64,000 bases of DNA, taken from NCBI RefSeq assembly GCF_007990755.1, contig NZ_BJXA01000014.1:62001-126000 (forward strand), given 5' to 3'. Each line of letters begins with the position of its first letter. Within the stretch, counting starts at the first letter, position 1. A program made the translations under genes and the position numbers. Source of the stretch: Nocardia ninae NBRC 108245. Its GTDB lineage: Bacteria > Actinomycetota > Actinomycetes > Mycobacteriales > Mycobacteriaceae. Positions 25,039-32,329 of this stretch are shown here, in pieces. The notes below the pieces were generated by a model, which was not told the origin of the DNA, searched no databases, and saw only the letters and a program-made list of their open reading frames with translations.

Positions 25039-26745
25039 GTGACCGATTCTGATCGCGCCCGGCTGAGCCGGGCTCAGTTCCTCCGCCTGACAGGTGCAGC
25101 TGTCAGCGTCGCTGCGGTGAGCGGGCTGGTGGCGGCGTGCTCGACGTCTCCTCGACCACACCCAGGGCCCGAACGCATCCTGCTCGATGGGGTCCGCGGC
25201 TACACCTGCACCGCCAGCGGACTGCACCGGTTCTCCAGCTTGCTGATCGACGCGCACGGAAGAGTAGAAGCGCTCGATCCCGCCGGGACGGCAGGCGCGC
25301 GACGCATCGACGGACGTGGCAGGGTGTGTCTGCCCGGCTTCCACGACGCCCACGGTCATATCTGGAGTTTCGGCGCCGCCGCGACCCAGATCGACCTCGC
25401 TGGTGTGCGGTCGGTCGATGACGCGCTGCGGGTCATCGCAACCTACGCGCGCGAGCACCGGGATCGGCCGTGGCTGCTCGGGCGAGGATGGAACGACGTC
25501 GGCTGGGGCCGGTTACCGAGTGCAGCCGACCTCGACCGAGTGGTCGAGGACCGCCCGCTGTGGCTGCTGCGCGTGGACAGCCATGCAGGTGTGGCCAATA
25601 CGGCTGCGTTGCGCCTCGCCGGGATCACCGCATCGACGCCTGACCCCGCGGGCGGGCAGATCATCCGCGACCACGACGGCCGACCCACCGGCGTGCTGGT
25701 CGACGCCGCAAAAAAGCTGATCGAACAACACATCCCGGCTCCGACACTGCTCGACTACGAAGACCGGCTCCTCGCCGCTCAGCACAGGCTCAACGCTGCC
25801 GGGCTCACCTCGATCAGCGAGGCGTCCACCGCCCCCGATCAAATCGCCGCGCTCTTCGACCTCACCAACACCCGCCGAATGACATTGCGTATCAACGCAT
25901 TCCTCAACTGGGATGCTTTCGTCAGATTCGGCAAACACGCGCGAACAGACTCAGGAGCAGACGACATGCTGCGAGTCCGCACGGTCAAGCTGATCGCAGA
26001 CGGCGCACTCGGCTCGTACGGGGCAGCACTGCTCGACCCGTACACCGACCGGCCCACCAGCCGGGGACTGCCACAGCTACAGCCCGCCGAACTGACCTCC
26101 CGCGTTCGCCAGATCGTGGACGCTGGCTACCAGAGCGCGATCCACGCCATCGGTGACTACGCCAACCGGATAGCCCTCGACGCCTACACCGACGTGCTGG
26201 GCTCGGTGCGAGGACCACGACTGCGCCACCGTATCGAGCATGCCCAGGTCCTCGCACCGCCGGACCTGCCGCGCTTGCAACAGCTCGGTCTGATCGCCTC
26301 GATGCAGCCCAGCCACGCCACCGACGACATGAACATGGCCGAGGCCCGCCTCGGCGCAGCGCGGCTCTCCGGCGCTTACGCCTGGCGGTCGCTGCTCGAT
26401 CAGGGAACGATCATCGCGGCGGGCAGCGACTTTCCCGTGTCCTCACATCGCCCCTTCGATGGCATCCACGCCGCTGTCACCCGGACCGACCGCGACGGGC
26501 AGCCCGTCGGCGGCTGGCATCGCGAGCAAGCGATGACCGTCGCCGAAGCGCTGCGCGCCTACACACTCGACGCCGCCTACGCCGCGCATCAAGAGCGCGT
26601 CCTGGGATCCCTCACCCCCGGCAAGCACGCCGACTTCGTGCTCCTCGATCAGGACCTGTTCTGGCCGCAGAAGCCGCTGTGGCAGACCGAGGTACTCCAG
26701 ACCTGGGTCGGCGGCCGACGCATCGGCGAATACGGCCAACTCTGA
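25039..26745 (+). CDS. Exported lipoprotein-type amidohydrolase (YtcJ-like), phage cargo
   Basis: A 568-residue metal-dependent hydrolase of the YtcJ/amidohydrolase-3 family. It shows the HxH metal motif (PGFHDAHGHIWSFG), the LLRVDSHAGVANTAAL segment, KLIADGALGS, the HRIEHAQVL histidines, the catalytic GSDFPV aspartate and a C-terminal GSLTPGKHADFVLLD. The N-terminus SRAQFLRLTGAAVSVAAVSGLVAAC looks like a Tat-type signal with a lipobox, though the twin arginine is R-A. The gene sits between the major tail protein and the tail chaperone with short flanking gaps. Its substrate is unknown. It is probably a lysogenic-conversion gene exported to the cell surface. Confidence 0.88.
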   Translation: MTDSDRARLSRAQFLRLTGAAVSVAAVSGLVAACSTSPRPHPGPERILLDGVRGYTCTASGLHRFSSLLIDAHGRVEALDPAGTAGARRIDGRGRVCLPGFHDAHGHIWSFGAAATQIDLAGVRSVDDALRVIATYAREHRDRPWLLGRGWNDVGWGRLPSAADLDRVVEDRPLWLLRVDSHAGVANTAALRLAGITASTPDPAGGQIIRDHDGRPTGVLVDAAKKLIEQHIPAPTLLDYEDRLLAAQHRLNAAGLTSISEASTAPDQIAALFDLTNTRRMTLRINAFLNWDAFVRFGKHARTDSGADDMLRVRTVKLIADGALGSYGAALLDPYTDRPTSRGLPQLQPAELTSRVRQIVDAGYQSAIHAIGDYANRIALDAYTDVLGSVRGPRLRHRIEHAQVLAPPDLPRLQQLGLIASMQPSHATDDMNMAEARLGAARLSGAYAWRSLLDQGTIIAAGSDFPVSSHRPFDGIHAAVTRTDRDGQPVGGWHREQAMTVAEALRAYTLDAAYAAHQERVLGSLTPGKHADFVLLDQDLFWPQKPLWQTEVLQTWVGGRRIGEYGQL

Positions 26746-26855
26746 GATCAGCGACGCCTCACCCAAGTCACATCAACGGAACTCGCTCCGAGCGGGTGCC
26801 GAACAAGTCGTCCTGTGACTCCGCGATCCCGTCCGGCGAGGTTCATTCATCCCTT

Positions 26856-26900
26856 GGACCGGGCCTGCCCTCGCCGGGCGGGCACTGAAAGGCCCAGTCC
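26856..26900 (+). terminator. Imperfect long hairpin before the tail chaperone
   Basis: GGACCGGGCC pairs with GGCCCAGTCC (9 of 10 bp) enclosing an inner TGCCC/GGGCA stem. It lies between the amidohydrolase and the chaperone gene and could end the inserted gene's transcript. Confidence 0.3.
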
Positions 26901-26930
26901 GCCAATTGAAACCGAAGAAAGGTCGGGCCC

Positions 26931-27191
26931 ATGGTGATGGAGAAGTTCACGCACACGACCGCGGGTGGCAAGACGATCTCGCTACCGAGGATGGAGAACA
27001 TCCCGTTCGGGATCATCCGCAAGCTGCGTAAGGAGAACGACACCGAGCAGTTCTTCGCACTCATCGAGGGTGTTGCCGCCGCAAAGGATCTCGCGGTGAT
27101 CGACGCGATGACCCAGGCGCAGGTGCGCGAGCTGATGAACGCCTGGCAGAAAGACAGCGGTATCGAGCTGGGGGAATCTTCGGACTCCTGA
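26931..27191 (+). CDS. Tail assembly chaperone, short form (gpG-like)
   Basis: An 86-residue product (MVMEKFTHTTAGGKTISLPRMENIPFGIIRKLR...MTQAQVRELMNAWQKDSGIELGESSDS). A strand-rich N-terminus followed by a helix and an acidic end is typical of the upstream tail chaperone in siphophages. It binds the tape measure protein during tail assembly. Its 3' end carries a slippery run that should redirect some ribosomes into the -1 frame. Confidence 0.85.
   Translation: MVMEKFTHTTAGGKTISLPRMENIPFGIIRKLRKENDTEQFFALIEGVAAAKDLAVIDAMTQAQVRELMNAWQKDSGIELGESSDS
27170..27176 (+). promoter_or_regulatory. Slippery heptamer G GGG GAA for -1 frameshifting
   Basis: Read in the gpG frame the site is CTG GGG GAA. 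Slipping back one base keeps the GGG pairing in the P site and continues into the open -1 frame, giving a fused gpG-T product of 217 residues. The -1 frame is open from here to 27583. Confidence 0.65.
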
Positions 27192-27583
27192 GCTTGGTCG
27201 ATGCGCACCGCGACGCGGTGGAAGCCGACCTCATCCGCGCTGGTGTCCGGTTGCGCGATGTCGGCTCGGAGTCCTTCAACTGGCACGACCTGCTCGTCCT
27301 GGTCCGCCAATCCCCGCGCGAGTCCGCGCTTATGTCCGTGATGCACCCCGAGGTGACCCGCTGGGGGCAAGGGGAGTTCCTGCTCGCCGAGCTGATCGAC
27401 CTCGCGAGCTTGCTGCTGTGGGCCAAGACCAAAGACGGCGCGAAGAACCGCAACCGCCCGCGCCCCTATCCGCGCCCCGGCGTCGACGATCCGGGCTCAC
27501 GCCGTGTCAGTGGTCACGCGGTCCCGATGAACGAGGTCCGAGACCGGTTGCGCGCCTTGCGAACCCAGAACCAGGGGAGGTGA
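27170..27583 (+). CDS. Tail assembly chaperone extension (gpT-like, made by -1 frameshift)
   Basis: The downstream half of the frameshift pair. In the -1 frame the sequence runs IFGLLSLVDAHRDAVEADLIRAGVRLRDVGSESFNWHDLLVLVRQ...HPEVTRWGQGEFLLAELIDLASLLLWAKTKDGAKNRNRPRPYPRPG. The WxxTKDGxxxRNRPxPxPRPG ending is characteristic of this family in actinophages. A TTG at 27194 could in principle start it alone, but there is no good ribosome-binding site and homologues are made by frameshifting. The tape measure gene follows after 7 nt. Confidence 0.8.
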   Translation, partial: GGIFGLLSLVDAHRDAVEADLIRAGVRLRDVGSESFNWHDLLVLVRQSPRESALMSVMHPEVTRWGQGEFLLAELIDLASLLLWAKTKDGAKNRNRPRPYPRPGVDDPGSRRVSGHAVPMNEVRDRLRALRTQNQGR

Positions 27584-27590
27584 CCAGGTC

Positions 27591-30500
27591 ATGACCAGCG
27601 GCGGAGTGAACCTTGCCACCGGCTACGTATCACTGGTCCCGGAGACCTCCAAGGTCGCCCCCGGTGTCGAGGGCGCATTCGTGCAGGCCCAAGGCAGCGC
27701 CGACAAGGCCGGACGCTCCCTGGGTTCCCGCTTTGCCTCGGGCTTCGGTGCCGTGTTCAAGACCGCCGTCACCGCCGGAGGGATCGGTGCGGCTCTGTTC
27801 GGTGGCACCGCACTCAAGTCCGGGTTGGACCGGCTGACCACGATCCAGAACGCCACCACCTCGCTGACCACGATCATGGGCTCGGCCACCGAGGCCGGCC
27901 GCCTGATGGACGACATCAAGAAGACCGTCAACGGCACCCCGTTCAATCTGGATCAGTTCGCCACCGTGGGCAAGAACCTGGTCGCGATGAATGTGCCCGC
28001 GGCGAAGGTGCCGGGATATCTGACCGCGATCGGTGAGGCCGCTGCCGCGTCGGGCAAGGGTGCGGACGGTGTCGAGCAGGTGTCGGCGGCGTTCGGGAAG
28101 ATGGCCGCCACTGGCAAGGTGTCGCTGGATCAGGTGTGGTCGGTCGCCGAAGCCGGTGTCCCCGCGCTGGCGATCCTGGCGAACGGGTTTGGTGTCACCA
28201 CCGCCGAGATGCAGAAGATGATCTCCAAGGGGGCGGTGCCCGCCGAGCGGGCGATGGACATCCTCGCCAAGGGGATTATGGAGGGCTCCGACGGAGCCGC
28301 CGGGGCGACCAAAGCCTATGCGGGCACCATGGCCGGACTCCGCCAAACGTTGTCCGGCGCCAGCGGCGGTTTCAAAGCCGCGATGGCTCGCTTCGGCGCG
28401 GGAATCCTGGCCCCTTGGTTGCCGGTCGCCACGACGACTCTGACCGGGCTCGCCGGGGGACTCGACACGCTCACCCCGAAGATCCAGACGTTCTCCCAGC
28501 GGTTGGCCGACTCCCACGCGGTCGAGACGTTCACCGGCTGGATTTCCAGGCTGCCCGCCACGATCGAGCGGGTTACCAATTCCCTTGGCGAGTTCGACTT
28601 TTCGAAGCTCACCTCCGGATTCACCACCGTCACCGACCAGCTGATCAAGATCGGCGAGGCCGGTGCTGGAGGCGAGGACAGCGGATTCCTATCCACCCTG
28701 ACCTCCGGGCTGGCCGGGCTCGGCGGCGCGCTGGGCAACCTCGGCGTCGACACCATCACCGTGCTCACCGCCGCGCTGGGCTCGATGAGCGACATCCTCG
28801 GCGTCCTGGCCGAGCACACCGGTCTCGTCACCCCGCTGCTGCTCGGGCTGGCCGCCGCGTATGCGACCAGCCAAGCAGCGCAGACCGGCTTTCACATCGC
28901 CCGGATCGTGCAGACCCCAGCGATGTTCGCCCAGCTGGTGGTGCAGCGCCAGCTCACTGCCGCGATGACCGCCCACACCGCCGCACTGACCGCCAACACC
29001 GTCGCGACCGGAGTGAATACCGGGACACAGAACACTCAGACCGCCACCACTCTGCGGGCCAAGGTCGCCGCGCTCGCCTCTGCGGCGGCCTCTCGGGTCG
29101 CTACCGCCGCGACGTGGTTGTGGAACGCCGCGCTCACTGCCAATCCCATCGGCATCGTGATCGCCGCGATCGCGGCACTGGTCGCCGGGCTCGTCTGGTT
29201 CTTCACTCAAACCGACACCGGACGCGCGATCTGGGAAACCGTTTGGGGCGCAATCCAATCCGCGCTCGCGGCTGCCTGGTCCTATATCCAGCCGATTTGG
29301 GACGGCTTCCTCGACGCGCTGGGCTGGGTCGGAGACAAAGTGCTCTGGCTGGGGTCGGTCGTCTCTCCGGTCTTCGGGTTCATCGGCTCGCTGATCTCGG
29401 GTTGGTGGTCCGGTGTGCAGGGCTACTTCGCTGCCTGGAAGAGCGCGCTCGGCGAAGCCGGAGACATCGTGTCCTGGTGGTGGACCAGCGTGGTCCAACC
29501 GGTCTTCGGATTCGTGTCCGATCTGATCAGTGGCTGGTGGGCGGGGGTGCAGGTCTACCTCGCTGCCTGGCGAGCCGGGATCGGTGAGGCCGGAGACAAG
29601 GTGTCCTGGTTCGCCGACGGCCTGCGCGCAGGCTGGGCGATCATCGGTGCCGCGATCGAGACCGGCAAGGGCTGGTTCACCTCGCTACGCGATGTGGTGG
29701 TCTCCGCGATCGAGAAGATCCTCGAATACTGGGACCGGGTCAAAGGCGTCATCGGCACGGTCACCGATGTTGCGGGCCGGATCGGGTCCAGCGTCCTGAG
29801 CATTTTGCCGGGTCACGCAGACGGCGGGGCCATCGCCGGTCCCGGTGGCCCGACCTCCGACAGTGTCGTGGCACGGCTGTCGGCAGGCGAGCACGTCGTC
29901 ACCGCCCGCGAAGTCGCCTCCGTCGGCGGCCAGGGCGCGATGTATCGGCTGCGCGCCGCGATGCGCTCGGGCGCACTACGTTTCGCCGCCGGAGGTGCGG
30001 TCCCGCGCGGCATCAAAGATGCCCTGGCCGCCGCGCGGGCGGTCACCGGCAATCCCTACGAGTGGGGTGGTGTCGGCCCGGATCGGTTCGACTGCAGCGG
30101 GTTCATCTCCTTCCTGCAGCGGGTGGCGATGGGCATGGCGAACCCGGCGGTGCGCCTCTACACCACCCTGGACCTGCTGGCCGGTCGGCTCGCGGGCTTG
30201 CAAGCCGGGCTCGGTCCGGCCGGCACTTTGTTCCAGGTTGGTGCGAACGCCGACCACATGGCCGCGTCGATCAACGGCCAACCCGCCGAATCCGGTGGCT
30301 CCCATGGCACCTCACGTCTGGGATCACCAGCGGTCGGAGCGACCGACGCCCAGTTCACCAATGCCTTTCACTTACCCAACGAGCTGATCGCGGGCTGGGC
30401 GGAAGGAGCCAGCGACACCGGCACCGCGGGCAAGCCGGGCAAAGAGAAGAAGGAGTGGACCGACGCTGATCAGACCAACCTGGAATCGGCGCAGGTCTCG

Positions 30501-31394
30501 GTCGAGCAGGCCAAGCAGCGCCGCGACAAGGTCTACGCCGACACCGACAAGTCCGACGCCGACCGCCGCCAGGCCGACCTCGCCGTGGAGAAGGCCGAGC
30601 AGAAGGTCCTCGGCCTGCAACAGCGCAAGGACGACGCGGCCTCGGGCACCGCGAATGGACCCGCACCCCAAGCACCCGCGCTGGAACGCAAATTCAGCGA
30701 CGACGAGGTGGCCCGCATCGACGCGCAAGCCTCGGTCGATTCGGCCAATACTCGCCGCAACGAGGTCTACGCCGATCCCGAGGCCAGTGCCAACGATCGG
30801 CTCAAGGCCGATGCCGAGCTCTCGCGGGCGCAGACCAAGCTCGACGAGCTGGGTAAATCCGGCAGCAAGATCCAGGGCCGGGTCCGGAACTTCGTGACCG
30901 ACGCCGCTGAAATCGCGTTCGACGCGCTGCTCGAACAGCTGCCGTTCGGGCTCGGTGAAACCCGCTGGTGGACCATCGACTACACGCCGCTGATCGCGGC
31001 CGGGCAGAGCGCCGCGCAGAAAGCGAGCGCGGCGATCGGGCCGTTGCCGTCGTTCTCTGCGGAGTCGATCGCCGCCCAGCTCGGCTACACCCCGGTCGCG
31101 GGGCAACCGCCACCGGAATGGTGGGACAAGCTGCGGCCCAAGGTCTTCGACCGTGGTGGCTGGTTGATGCCCGGTGAGACCGCGATCAACCTGTCTCGCC
31201 GTCCGGAGCCGGTGCTGTCGAGTCCAGGGCAGATGCAGGCGTTCATGGGCGGGTTCGCCGCCGAGCCCGCGCTGGATGCCAGCGTCCGTATCGAGAACCT
31301 CACCACCGGGATGAGCGCTTCGGAGTTCCGCCGTGAATGGGCGCTGATGACTCTGGATCAGCGTCAGCGGGCCAAGACCTGGCAGGGCCGATGA
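27591..31394 (+). CDS. Tape measure protein with embedded NlpC/P60-like peptidase
   Basis: A 1267-residue tail-length protein. It starts with the usual VNLATGYVSLVPETSKVAPGVEGAF and has glycine/alanine-rich hydrophobic helices around residues 50-90 and 490-560. Around 560-700 it has Trp-rich repeats (PVFGFxxxLISGWWxGVQxYxAAW twice). At about 810-930 it contains an NlpC/P60-type domain: NPYEWGGVGPDRFDCSGFISFLQ with C835, and ADHMAASI supplying a histidine. Two coiled-coil repeats (TNLESAQVSVEQAKQRRDKVYAD and AQASVDSANTRRNEVYAD) follow. The peptidase probably opens peptidoglycan during DNA entry. Length predicts a tail near 190 nm by the common 0.15 nm per residue rule. Confidence 0.92.
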   Translation: MTSGGVNLATGYVSLVPETSKVAPGVEGAFVQAQGSADKAGRSLGSRFASGFGAVFKTAVTAGGIGAALFGGTALKSGLDRLTTIQNATTSLTTIMGSATEAGRLMDDIKKTVNGTPFNLDQFATVGKNLVAMNVPAAKVPGYLTAIGEAAAASGKGADGVEQVSAAFGKMAATGKVSLDQVWSVAEAGVPALAILANGFGVTTAEMQKMISKGAVPAERAMDILAKGIMEGSDGAAGATKAYAGTMAGLRQTLSGASGGFKAAMARFGAGILAPWLPVATTTLTGLAGGLDTLTPKIQTFSQRLADSHAVETFTGWISRLPATIERVTNSLGEFDFSKLTSGFTTVTDQLIKIGEAGAGGEDSGFLSTLTSGLAGLGGALGNLGVDTITVLTAALGSMSDILGVLAEHTGLVTPLLLGLAAAYATSQAAQTGFHIARIVQTPAMFAQLVVQRQLTAAMTAHTAALTANTVATGVNTGTQNTQTATTLRAKVAALASAAASRVATAATWLWNAALTANPIGIVIAAIAALVAGLVWFFTQTDTGRAIWETVWGAIQSALAAAWSYIQPIWDGFLDALGWVGDKVLWLGSVVSPVFGFIGSLISGWWSGVQGYFAAWKSALGEAGDIVSWWWTSVVQPVFGFVSDLISGWWAGVQVYLAAWRAGIGEAGDKVSWFADGLRAGWAIIGAAIETGKGWFTSLRDVVVSAIEKILEYWDRVKGVIGTVTDVAGRIGSSVLSILPGHADGGAIAGPGGPTSDSVVARLSAGEHVVTAREVASVGGQGAMYRLRAAMRSGALRFAAGGAVPRGIKDALAAARAVTGNPYEWGGVGPDRFDCSGFISFLQRVAMGMANPAVRLYTTLDLLAGRLAGLQAGLGPAGTLFQVGANADHMAASINGQPAESGGSHGTSRLGSPAVGATDAQFTNAFHLPNELIAGWAEGASDTGTAGKPGKEKKEWTDADQTNLESAQVSVEQAKQRRDKVYADTDKSDADRRQADLAVEKAEQKVLGLQQRKDDAASGTANGPAPQAPALERKFSDDEVARIDAQASVDSANTRRNEVYADPEASANDRLKADAELSRAQTKLDELGKSGSKIQGRVRNFVTDAAEIAFDALLEQLPFGLGETRWWTIDYTPLIAAGQSAAQKASAAIGPLPSFSAESIAAQLGYTPVAGQPPPEWWDKLRPKVFDRGGWLMPGETAINLSRRPEPVLSSPGQMQAFMGGFAAEPALDASVRIENLTTGMSASEFRREWALMTLDQRQRAKTWQGR

Positions 31395-32329
31395 TCACCC
31401 CACCGCCCGACACCCGCATCGTGATCGAGGGTCCGGGCGCGGAGAAGTTCACCGTCGCCGGTCCGGGTATGGGCGATCGCGGAGTCGTGCTCGCCGATGA
31501 GGACTCGGGCACCGACTTCGACGCGATGTATGAGACCGCGACCACCACGATCTGGAACGCCACGGCCTATCAGATCGGCGCGGACTTCGGCGGGCTGCGT
31601 GAGGAGAAGTTCGACTTCTCCCTCGCCTTCCATGTTCTGGGCACCCCGCAGCTGCCGTGGCGGCACGCCGATTCGGCCTTCCGACAAGGCTTTTCGTTCC
31701 GCCGCGACTCACTGGTCCGGGTCCAGATCGATGACACTGAGCGTCGACTGCCGGTACGCCTGGGTGCCAAACCGCGCGTCAAGATCGTCGGCGACCCGAA
31801 TATCCACGACTACGGCCTGGTCGTCGTGCCACTGATCGGTGCGTACCCGCGCTGGCTCGAAGACGACGCCACCTCCAGCTTCATCACGACCACCGACACC
31901 ACCGGAGGCGGTGTCGAGACCGGGTTCGTCACCGTCGCCAACCCGCTGCCGATCGACTACGAGATCTGGCCGCGCTGGGTGTTCCAAGGCACCGCCGGAA
32001 TCGTGTGGACGATCCCCGACTTTTCCTGGGGCAGCGATGAATTCGATCGTGCTGAGATCGACGCCGACCGCAAGATCGTGATGCCGCCGTTGCTGGCCGG
32101 TGAGCACATCGTCATCGACACCGACCGGATGGCGCGCAACGGCCAAGCGAACTCGAGCCTGGATACCGAGTTCTACGCGCGCATGGGCGGCAAGCGGTTC
32201 GTGTATGCGCTGCCCGGGCGTACTCCCGAAACACGGATTCCGGTGTCGGTGACCGGTGCGCCGATCGGTGCCGGAATCCAAGTGCGCTGCCCGCGGCCGT
32301 GGCCGCGTCCCTGGGGTGGCTTGGATTGA
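31391..32329 (+). CDS. Distal tail (Dit-like) minor tail protein
   Basis: ATG overlaps the tape measure stop (ATGA). The 312-residue protein reads RIVIEGPGAEKFTVAGPGMGDRGVVL, ...FDFSLAFHVLGT, then VVPLIGAYPRWLED and PRWVFQGTAGIVWTIPDFSWG, as in the first minor tail protein after the tape measure of actinophages. It would form the ring joining tail tube and tip. Confidence 0.8.
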   Translation: MITPPPDTRIVIEGPGAEKFTVAGPGMGDRGVVLADEDSGTDFDAMYETATTTIWNATAYQIGADFGGLREEKFDFSLAFHVLGTPQLPWRHADSAFRQGFSFRRDSLVRVQIDDTERRLPVRLGAKPRVKIVGDPNIHDYGLVVVPLIGAYPRWLEDDATSSFITTTDTTGGGVETGFVTVANPLPIDYEIWPRWVFQGTAGIVWTIPDFSWGSDEFDRAEIDADRKIVMPPLLAGEHIVIDTDRMARNGQANSSLDTEFYARMGGKRFVYALPGRTPETRIPVSVTGAPIGAGIQVRCPRPWPRPWGGLD

